DNA from: a bacterium
GTDB lineage: Bacteria > Myxococcota_A > Bradymonadia > UBA7976 > UBA1532
Length of the DNA: 64,000 nt
Assembly (NCBI GenBank): GCA_030427205.1
Contig: JAUHXC010000014.1
Span: 62,001-126,000 of the forward strand
Direction: 5' to 3'
Shown here: in pieces, positions 57,351 to 64,000 of the stretch
Position numbering within the stretch: position 1 is the first letter of the stretch
Layout: each line of letters starts with the position of its first letter
Notes under the pieces: model-generated
Told to the model about the DNA's origin: nothing
Seen by the model: only the letters and a program-made list of their open reading frames with translations
Databases searched by the model: none
Position numbers and translations under genes: made by a program

Positions 57351-58376
57351 TCAACCGCGCTCGGGCACGTCCGGATCCAGCGCCGCGCGCGCCAGCGCCG
57401 CCGGGGTGCCATCGACCGGCGGATGCAGATCGGCATGGGCGGCGAAGGTCGACGCGGCGGCGAGCAGCGCGTGCACCAGCCCGTCGGCGTATCGCTCGTC
57501 GCCCGCGGCCTCGCCGAGGCGGATGCGCTCCAGGGCCGGGGCGACGAAGACCGGCACGCCTGCCGGGCCCGTGTGAGCGAGCGTCGGATCGTCGCGTCGC
57601 CCGCCGCGGCCGATCACCCCGCGGGCGGCGACTTCACCCAACGCCACGATCGCCGCCGGCGGATCGAGCGCGAGCTCGGCCATCAGCCACGGACGGCAGC
57701 GATCGGCGATACTGCGCCGCTCGGTCACCGTCTCGCCCGGTCGGCTGCGGTGCTTGATCGCGTAGGTCGTCCGCACCCGATCGACGGGCAGCCCGGCCCG
57801 AGCCAGCGCTCGGCCGATCGCGTCGCCCGCCGCGCCGACGAGCGGCCAGCCGGCGTCCTCCGCCGCTGCATCGGGGGCCTCACCGACGATCAGGATCGGG
57901 CCGTCGCCGCCGCCGCCCACCGCGTCGCCCACCGTGCACCGCTCGCACGCGGTACAGGCGTCCATCGCCCGCAGCAGGGTCGCCGGATCGGCCGCCACGG
58001 GCACCTGCCGCGACGCCGACGGGCGGTGCGTCGGTACGGCCGCGGGCCGGGTATTCGCGGCGAGCGCTTCGAGCGCCTGGGCGTCGACGTCGTCGCGTTC
58101 GAGCAGGTCGGGCTCGCCGTGGGTCAGGCGCCAGGCGATGCGGTACATCAACGCCCAGCGATCGGGGGCGGTGGCGGTGGCCGCGTCGGCGCACAGCTCG
58201 AGAAACCGGCGGGGCACGGTATGGCCGGCGTGGGGCGGGGCAGGGGGTACGAAGGGGCGGTGCCGGGGCGCCTCGCCGACGTCGACCCATTCGATCGAGG
58301 CCGGGGGGACCTCGCGGGTGAGCAGCGAGCGGGCGGCGGACCGCCAGTGGCCGAAGTCGAAGACGGCGATCCGCAT
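57351..58376 (-). CDS. Divergent uracil-DNA-glycosylase (UdgX/family 4)-like protein
   Basis: 341 residues. The first 110 residues contain a remnant of the DUF4130 domain (DRWALMYRIAWRLTHGEPDLLE) but lack its RDxHKM block. The UDG domain has the Fe-S-type Cys cluster CTACERC (141-147), motif GEAPDAAAEDAGWPLVGAAGDAI and Cys in DRCRPWL. The usual HPS motif near the end is replaced by VFVAPALERI. Activity may therefore be altered or lost. It converges with the MutH-type gene 23 bp away, placing two DNA-lesion-related proteins next to the B12 regulator. Confidence 0.8.
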   Translation of the reverse strand: MRIAVFDFGHWRSAARSLLTREVPPASIEWVDVGEAPRHRPFVPPAPPHAGHTVPRRFLELCADAATATAPDRWALMYRIAWRLTHGEPDLLERDDVDAQALEALAANTRPAAVPTHRPSASRQVPVAADPATLLRAMDACTACERCTVGDAVGGGGDGPILIVGEAPDAAAEDAGWPLVGAAGDAIGRALARAGLPVDRVRTTYAIKHRSRPGETVTERRSIADRCRPWLMAELALDPPAAIVALGEVAARGVIGRGGRRDDPTLAHTGPAGVPVFVAPALERIRLGEAAGDERYADGLVHALLAAASTFAAHADLHPPVDGTPAALARAALDPDVPERG

Positions 58377-58461
58377 GTGGACCTCCGGGGCGCGTTCGAC
58401 TTGTGACTATACGCCCGTTCAGTTCGGCGGATCAAATCTCATTGGCCGCGCGCCGCCGGGC

Positions 58462-59673
58462 TCAGTGCCAGCCGCGGTTGCGGCTCTTGAAGACGTTGCG
58501 GGCGTAGGCCCAGGCCGACGTCTTCTTCAGGAAGGCTTCGTTGTAGCGTTCCAGGCTGAGCAGCTCGGCGCCGAACTGGCTGACGAACGGCACGAGCACC
58601 GCCTCGCATTGGAAATGCCACCACTCGAGGCAGCCATAGGTCTTCTCGTAGCCCCGTCGGGGCCCGATGTCGGCGAACCCGTGCTCGCGGAAGATCGCGC
58701 TGAGGTCGATGGCGGAGACGGTGGTCGCCGGCCCGTCGGCGAGCTTGCCCTTCCAGACCTTGGGCTTCAGCTCGACCTCGGCGGCCTTGGCGCTGCGGCA
58801 CCAGACCCGCCAGCCGCGGCCGGCCGGGTCGCGCTCGACGACGTACGGATCGGCCTCGCGGATCTTGGCCAGCCCGGAGTATGGCGCGAGGTCGAGGGCG
58901 ACCCCGGCGTAGTGGATCGAGGTCTTCGAGCGCCCCTTGCCCACGTTGGCCGACAGCGCCCGGAACGAGCCGGCCGAGGTGATCTGACCGCCGCGGCGGC
59001 GGATATCGGCGAAGAGCCCGTTGTACAGCTCGGCCACGTCGCTGCGCAGGGTGAAGCGGTCGTAGGCGTCGCCCCACTTGTCGGCGGGGACCCGCACGGT
59101 GCCGAGTTCGCGGGCCATCGCCCACTCGCGCTGCATCGCCCACAGCGTATCGCGCCCGGGCAGCCCGTCGGTCGACAGCCCCTTCTTGCGTTGGAAGTCG
59201 GTCACCGCCGCGCCGAAGCTGTCGGGATCGAGCACGTCGTCGGCGCCGACGACGCCATGCCAGGCCAGCAGATCGCGCAGGCCCTCGAAGAAGCGCGCCT
59301 CGTGGGGGGCGAAGGTGTCGTAGTCGACCTTGTGGTAGCGCAGCAGCCGCTCCAGACCGGCCGGTGCGTTGCCGGCGCGGGTCTTGCGCCCCGGCTCGCC
59401 CTGCTCGGGCTCGGCGAAGTCGTCGGTCTCGTAATCACCGAAGTCCGGCGTCTCACCGCCGTCGCCGACGTTCAGCGCGTCGGCGTTCGTCGCGCGCAGG
59501 CGCGCCTCCGCGTCGTCGTCGATCGCTGCACCGACCTCGAGCCAGTAGCGCACCCGGGGGACGTCGATGTCGCCGCCGGGTGTGCCGAGCGCCTCGAGCG
59601 GCCCGGCGATGGACGGGGCGTCGGCGTGATATACGGCGAGGGCGTCGCCGTCCGTACGGATCTCGAAGGCCAT
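58462..59673 (-). CDS. M15-type peptidase (D,D-carboxypeptidase/endolysin-like) with peptidoglycan-binding domain
   Basis: 403 residues, ATG 59673. The N-terminal region is acidic and unrecognised, with no signal peptide. A PG_binding_1-like helical repeat (DFQRKKGLSTDGLPGRDTLWAM) is followed by a zinc-peptidase core: His254 and Asp261 in SIHYAGVALD, and EWWH (350-353) as the last ligand block. It should cleave peptidoglycan stem peptides. Lack of a signal peptide suggests export by a phage-like lysis route or a contractile injection system (inference). Confidence 0.85.
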   Translation of the reverse strand: MAFEIRTDGDALAVYHADAPSIAGPLEALGTPGGDIDVPRVRYWLEVGAAIDDDAEARLRATNADALNVGDGGETPDFGDYETDDFAEPEQGEPGRKTRAGNAPAGLERLLRYHKVDYDTFAPHEARFFEGLRDLLAWHGVVGADDVLDPDSFGAAVTDFQRKKGLSTDGLPGRDTLWAMQREWAMARELGTVRVPADKWGDAYDRFTLRSDVAELYNGLFADIRRRGGQITSAGSFRALSANVGKGRSKTSIHYAGVALDLAPYSGLAKIREADPYVVERDPAGRGWRVWCRSAKAAEVELKPKVWKGKLADGPATTVSAIDLSAIFREHGFADIGPRRGYEKTYGCLEWWHFQCEAVLVPFVSQFGAELLSLERYNEAFLKKTSAWAYARNVFKSRNRGWH

Positions 59674-60068
59674 GGCATCTTCCTCTGCTGTGGGGCGATC
59701 GGGCGCCGCCCGCCTTGGAATCTACGAAATCTACAGGAAAGCAGCCCGAAAACAGGCCCCCCGAACGGGGGGGATCGGTTGAATGTCTCGCGCGAGACAC
59801 CGGGCGCCTCAGTCCGGGTCTCGTGATACGCCTGAGACGTTCGGCGGCGACATCTGTCACGGGAGGGCGCGCGCAAGCCCTTTGAATCATTGAGATTCAA
59901 ACCGAATGGGCGGCGGTTCGAAGGGAGACCGAAGCGGCCGCGATCCGTCGGTCACGCTCGGAAACAGACGGCCGGTGGTGTATCGGGTGGCGGTCGAGGC
60001 GAGGGTCGAGGCGGGGGTCGGGGCCGACGAAGGCGGCGGACGCAGGCGGGTGGGCGGCGCCGGCGGGC
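59674..60068. promoter_or_regulatory. Intergenic region with 16-bp palindrome
   Basis: 395 bp without a supported gene. TGTCTCGCGCGAGACA at 59784-59799 is a perfect palindrome. A related looser pair GTCTC-N11-GAGAC lies at 59818-59838. The hairpin CCCCCC-GAAC-GGGGGG is at 59757-59772. The palindrome resembles the ParB site parS at 12 of 16 positions but differs at four symmetric positions. Confidence 0.55.
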
Positions 60069-60836
60069 TCAGCGGTGGGCGCTCACGGCGCGCTCGGGGC
60101 TCGACGGAGCCGTCGGTCGCGCGATCGCGGCGAGGGTCAGCGGGCCGCTGTGGGTGCGCGTCGAACGGGTCGCCGCGCTGCGCGTGCCGGCGATCAGCTC
60201 GACCCGCTCGAGCGCCAGATCCAGGCTGCGCCGGGTCTCGACGAGCTGGCCGAGGCCGGCGCGGCCGAAGCTCGCGTAGTCGGCCTGCTGCTGCAGGACC
60301 CCGTCGAGGTAGGTGCGGACCTCGGGGTGCGCGCCGCCGACGGCGCCGACCGCAGCCCAGGCATCGAGGCGGATATCGACCGAGCCGACCGCGTCGATTC
60401 GCCGCATCACGTCGCGCCGGAAGCGCCGCAGCCGCTCGGTGGTGACCTGATGCATACGCTCGCGCATGTCGCGGACGCTCGTGGCGCCGCGGGCGATGAG
60501 CAGGCCGTCGGCGATGGCGACGACGACCGGCCGCTGCGCGGAGGCATAGCGCAGCCGGGCGGCGATCGTGCCCAGGAGCCGACGCAGGGTGTGTATGTCG
60601 CGCCGCATGCTGCCGCGGTCGCCGAAAGCGGGGGCGCCGAGCAGCTCGCTGGGGTCGAGCGGGCTGCGGGCCGGCTGCGGCGGTCGCGTGCGCCGCTCGA
60701 GGATCACGCCCTCGCCGATGTCGATGCCGTTCCAGGTCAGGCCGGCGGCGTGACGCTGCATCACATGCGCCAGAATTGTATCGATCCGCTCGATGATCCC
60801 TGTGGTCTGAAGGTCTGCATTGGGGGGCATGGTCAT
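60069..60836 (-). CDS. Hypothetical helical protein, 255 aa
   Basis: ATG 60836 with CGGAG upstream; ATG 60830 is also possible. The sequence is Arg/Leu/Ala-rich and largely helical (RIDTILAHVMQRHAAGL, MRRDIHTLRRLLGTIAARLRY, RERMHQVTTERLRRFRRDVMRRID). There is no TM segment or recognised motif. It is divergent from the two-component genes starting at 61079. Confidence 0.6.
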   Translation of the reverse strand: MTMPPNADLQTTGIIERIDTILAHVMQRHAAGLTWNGIDIGEGVILERRTRPPQPARSPLDPSELLGAPAFGDRGSMRRDIHTLRRLLGTIAARLRYASAQRPVVVAIADGLLIARGATSVRDMRERMHQVTTERLRRFRRDVMRRIDAVGSVDIRLDAWAAVGAVGGAHPEVRTYLDGVLQQQADYASFGRAGLGQLVETRRSLDLALERVELIAGTRSAATRSTRTHSGPLTLAAIARPTAPSSPERAVSAHR

Positions 60837-61078
60837 CTGCGAACTCCGATCTCTTTTTGGGCGCTGCCGATCTGCTGCCGGGCAAAGCGTCAGGCGGGCA
60901 CCCGACTTAGCAGAAGCCATGCCAGCCGGCGTCGGACCTGCGGCCGCGCGGGCTCGGCCTCGGTGCTGCGCGAGGTTCTGCAGCGTTCGTGAGGCACGGG
61001 CTTCGCATCGCGCCGAACGCTGGGGTATCGTGTGACGAGAGGGGGCCCCGGGCTGCGCCGTGGCGCGTGGAGGGCATG

Positions 61079-62944
61079 ATGAGCAGAGAACGATTCGAGC
61101 AGCTTTCCCGAGCGGAGCTGGCCGAGAACCTCGAGGCCATCTTCGACCTCGCCGAGCGGGGCCTGGGCCGGAGCGCGCCCGGGCACTGGCGGGCGGCCCT
61201 CGAAGCCATACTGCAACGCATGAGCGCGCTCACCCGGCACGAGGAGCGCCCGCCCGACGCCCGCTTGCCGTCGACGCCCGTCGAGGCCGCGCCGGACGAC
61301 CGGGCGGGGGAGACGGTCGTCAGCTTCGACGCGGCCCGCCTCGCGGAGTCGGTGGCCGAGATGATGGCCAACCGACAGGGACAGCGCGCCGTCGAGCTCA
61401 TCAGCCTCGTCGGCGAAGACCTGCCGCGGACGGTGACCGGCCCACCGGGCACGGTGAGGCGTATCCTCGTGGAGCTGCTCGACAACGCCTTGCGCTTCAC
61501 CGACACCGGGCAGGTGACGCTGTCGTGCAGCTGGTCCGACGGGCTGCGGGTCGAGGTCGCCGATACCGGCCCGGGCATCCCGCCGGTCGAGGTCGATCGG
61601 CTCTACTCGGCGCCCCACCGACCCCACGGCGGCATCTGGCTCGCCCGGGCGGGCGAAGGCATGGGCCTGGCGCTCTGCAGCGCGCTGGCGAAGAGCCTCG
61701 GCGGGCGGCTCGAATGCCGCAGCCAGCTGGGCATCGGCACGACGTTCCGGCTCGATCTGCCGTTGCCGGCCGCCGATACCCGCCAGCGACCGCTGCCCGA
61801 CCGCATCGAGGGGCGGGTCCTGCTCGTGGAGGACCATCGGCAGCTGCGGGCGGGTCTGGCCCGCGCCCTCGAAGATCTGGGCTTCCTCGTCGACGAAGTG
61901 GGCGGCGGCCGCGAGGCGCTGCGGGCCGTGCGTCGGGCGACCGGTACCTACGACCTCGCGCTGCTCGACGCCGAGCTCGAAGATGCGCCGGGTCGGGCGC
62001 TGTTGGACTTGATCGGAGATCGCCCCTCCCTCGACGGGGTGTCGCGCATCAGCATGACCCGCGCGGCCGGCGGTGATGGCCTCGAGGTGTGCAAGCCGGT
62101 GACCCGCTGGCGCCTCGAACGCGCCGTCGAGCGGGCGCTCGGTCGACGCCTCATCCGGCGCACCGTCGGCGTCGAGCGCAACGTCGGCGAGGGGGAGCGG
62201 CGGCTGCTGCTCGTCGACGACAACCCCGACAGCCGCCGGCTCGCCGCCCGGGCCCTCGAAGCGCATCACTATCGGGTCGACCTCGCCGCCGACGGCGTGC
62301 AGGCCGTCGAGGCCGCCGGGCGCGTGCCCTATGACCTGATCCTCATGGACGTGGAGATGCCGCGGCTCGGCGGACTGGAAGCCACCCGCCGCATTCGCCG
62401 GGCCGAGCGGGAGGGGAATCGGGTGCCGATCGTGGCGATGACCGCCCACGACGACGTCGGCTTCCGCACCCGCTGCATCGAGGCCGGTATGGACGACCAC
62501 GTGCCGCGGCCCATCCGGACCGATCGCCTGCTGCGGGTCGTCGAGCGCGCGCTGGGCGTCATCGCCCGGGTCGGGCCACCGACGCCGCCACCGCCGACGG
62601 TCGATCCCCTCGACGTGCTGCCACCGGTCGCGCTCGATCCCGACGTCGGCGATCTGCTGCCGGACTTCGTGGCCCGCAGGCGGGCCGACGTCGTGGCCCT
62701 GCGCCGCTGGATCGAAGGCGACGAGGTCGACGCTCGCAGCATCGCCCACGATCTCAAGGGCGTGGGCGGCGCGTACGGATTCCCGGCCATCACCACGCTC
62801 GGGGCGCTGCTGGGCGCGGCGCTGCGGGCCAAGGCGCGCGAGCGGGCCATCCGCTGCATCGAGCGGCTCGACGAGCACATCGGTCAGATCGAGGCCGCGC
62901 TGGCCGCCGCGCATGGCGCCGGCCCGCCGGACGGTTCGCGATGA
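61079..62944 (+). CDS. Hybrid signalling protein: HATPase, two receiver domains, Hpt
   Basis: 621 residues from ATG 61079 (ATG 61076 also possible; GGAGGG upstream). An ATP-binding kinase domain (VELLDNALRFTDTG, VADTGPGIPP, GEGMGLALCSALAKSLGG) has no HisKA-type H box before it. Two receivers follow: one with VEDHRQLR...LLDAELED, and one with LLVDDNPDSRR...LILMDVEMPR. A C-terminal Hpt has phosphoacceptor His in IAHDLKGVGGAYG. Without its own H box it probably depends on the neighbouring kinase at 62941, with which it overlaps by 4 nt. Confidence 0.85.
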   Translation: MSRERFEQLSRAELAENLEAIFDLAERGLGRSAPGHWRAALEAILQRMSALTRHEERPPDARLPSTPVEAAPDDRAGETVVSFDAARLAESVAEMMANRQGQRAVELISLVGEDLPRTVTGPPGTVRRILVELLDNALRFTDTGQVTLSCSWSDGLRVEVADTGPGIPPVEVDRLYSAPHRPHGGIWLARAGEGMGLALCSALAKSLGGRLECRSQLGIGTTFRLDLPLPAADTRQRPLPDRIEGRVLLVEDHRQLRAGLARALEDLGFLVDEVGGGREALRAVRRATGTYDLALLDAELEDAPGRALLDLIGDRPSLDGVSRISMTRAAGGDGLEVCKPVTRWRLERAVERALGRRLIRRTVGVERNVGEGERRLLLVDDNPDSRRLAARALEAHHYRVDLAADGVQAVEAAGRVPYDLILMDVEMPRLGGLEATRRIRRAEREGNRVPIVAMTAHDDVGFRTRCIEAGMDDHVPRPIRTDRLLRVVERALGVIARVGPPTPPPPTVDPLDVLPPVALDPDVGDLLPDFVARRRADVVALRRWIEGDEVDARSIAHDLKGVGGAYGFPAITTLGALLGAALRAKARERAIRCIERLDEHIGQIEAALAAAHGAGPPDGSR

Positions 62945-64000
62945 AGACCGTGGGCGACGATGAGGGCGGCACCGAGCGGTATCAGGTCGCGCTGGGTGAG
63001 TTGGACACCGCGGCCTGGGCGTTCGAGGACGCGGACGGTCGGCTCGTCGAGGTCAACCCGGCGTTCTGCGCGCTGCTCGGCCTGGCCGATGCGCCGGCGG
63101 CGTTGATCGGCGATCGCTTTCGGACCCGGCTCAATCAGCTCGCGCGCCTCGCGCAGCGCCCGGGTGATGTGACGCGGCTGTTCGACCGGCTGCGGTGCGC
63201 GGTGCGCGGTGCCGGCGATGTACAGTTCGCCGACGGCCGGATCTGCGAGGTGCAATGCGCGCCCGTCGAGCTGCCCGCGGGCGCCCGGGGGCATGTCTGG
63301 CGCTTCGTGGACGTGACCATCGCCCGGACCCACGTCGCCGCCCTACGCGACGCGGTCGCCTCCGCCGAGAAGGCCAACGACGGGCGGCGGGCCTTCCTCG
63401 CGGGCCTGAGCCACGAGCTGCGGACGCCGGTCAACGCTGTCATCGGCATGAGCGAACTCGCCGCCGAGATGACGCTCGACGGCGATCTGGCCGAGCTGGT
63501 GACGGGGGTCGAGCGCAACGCGCGGCGTCTGCTCAACCTGATCGAGCGGCTGCTCGCCTTCGCGGGCGGAGGCGCGCCCGTCGACAGCCTCTCGCCGGCC
63601 CCGTTCTCGCCCATCGCCCTGATCGACGCCGTCGCGTCGGGCCATGTGGGCGATACGGGTCCGATGCTGCTGTGCCGTCGCGGGCCCGACGTGCCGCGGC
63701 GGGTGGTCGGCGATCGGGCGGGCCTCTCGACCCTGCTGCAGCACCTGCTCGGCTTCGCGGTCGACGTCGATCACGGGCTGGTCGAGCTCGGCGTCGACTG
63801 CGCGCCCGGCGGGCGTCCGGCGCAGGGCGAAGCCGACGCGCCGCAGGAGACGCTGCGATTCTTCGTGCGCGATACGGTCGATCGGACCGCCGTCGACGAG
63901 CCCGAGGCGGTGCTCGACGAGGTCTTCTGGCGGGCCGGCGGGGTGGCCGAAGAGGTCGGCGTCGGCCGGCAGATCGTGCTCGCGCTCGTCGGACGGGTCG
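62941..64000 (+). CDS. PAS-HisKA sensor histidine kinase, 3' truncated by the window
   Basis: Begins ATG 62941 in an ATGA overlap with the upstream hybrid protein and runs off the right edge. Visible are a PAS-like domain (WAFEDADGRLVEVNPAFCALLGL) and an H box SHELRTPVNAVIGM. The start of the catalytic region follows. It is likely the phosphodonor for the upstream HATPase-receiver-Hpt protein. Confidence 0.88.
   Translation, partial: MKTVGDDEGGTERYQVALGELDTAAWAFEDADGRLVEVNPAFCALLGLADAPAALIGDRFRTRLNQLARLAQRPGDVTRLFDRLRCAVRGAGDVQFADGRICEVQCAPVELPAGARGHVWRFVDVTIARTHVAALRDAVASAEKANDGRRAFLAGLSHELRTPVNAVIGMSELAAEMTLDGDLAELVTGVERNARRLLNLIERLLAFAGGGAPVDSLSPAPFSPIALIDAVASGHVGDTGPMLLCRRGPDVPRRVVGDRAGLSTLLQHLLGFAVDVDHGLVELGVDCAPGGRPAQGEADAPQETLRFFVRDTVDRTAVDEPEAVLDEVFWRAGGVAEEVGVGRQIVLALVGRV

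Overview
The window is high-GC bacterial DNA with a lineage signature of Myxococcota. It has a C-terminal MYXO-CTERM-type sorting tail, MopE-like Cys/Asp motifs (CNDIDDNCDG), Cys-rich surface lipoproteins, a CarH-like B12 regulator, and three Ser/Thr kinases fused to ATPase/TPR, coiled-coil or FGE-like domains. No 16S rRNA or other species marker is present, so the placement rests on protein style only.

There are two compartments. Positions 1 to about 19,171 form the right-hand part of an integrative mobile element of visibly lower GC. It is bounded by a tRNA-Phe gene (19172-19244, minus strand), an integrase whose frame runs into that tRNA, and an overlapping excisionase. The left end is outside the window. 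The cargo includes two surface metalloprotease lipoproteins from different HExxHxxGxxH families that share a C-terminal repeat domain, a second Xer-like recombinase, and a sigma-region-4-like regulator. It also includes a minus-strand transfer-like operon (acidic-tailed four-TM protein, coupling-type ATPase, membrane FKBP), three small genes of which two are clearly paralogous winged-helix-like, and a replication-relaxation protein. A repeated CCCGTGAGTATT motif lies between the divergent relaxation and xis genes.

From 19,245 onward the DNA is typical of the host chromosome. 19.5-22.9 kb: ECF sigma, anti-sigma and two lipoproteins. 23.0-27.0 kb: a CHAT-ATPase-TPR protein. 27.1-33 kb: a MYXO-CTERM matrixin and a kinase-ATPase-TPR protein. 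33.2-39.8 kb: PduO adenosyltransferase, a MoaC-GNAT fusion, a zinc-ribbon rhomboid, a STAS/AhpD-like fusion and secreted proteins. 39.9-47.6 kb: a kinase, a CAP-like lipoprotein and a beta-oxidation pair. 47.8-54.3 kb: a caspase-like protein, an FGE-fused kinase, an FHA protein and a sigma-54 activator.

55.7-58.4 kb is the most suggestive host locus. A CarH/LitR-like B12 regulator with a promoter-overlapping palindrome is followed 19 nt later by a MutH/Sau3AI-type nuclease and, convergently, by a divergent uracil-DNA-glycosylase-like protein. This could be a light- or cobalamin-responsive DNA repair or defence module. The window ends in an M15 peptidase, a large perfect palindrome and a split multistep phosphorelay cut by the window edge.
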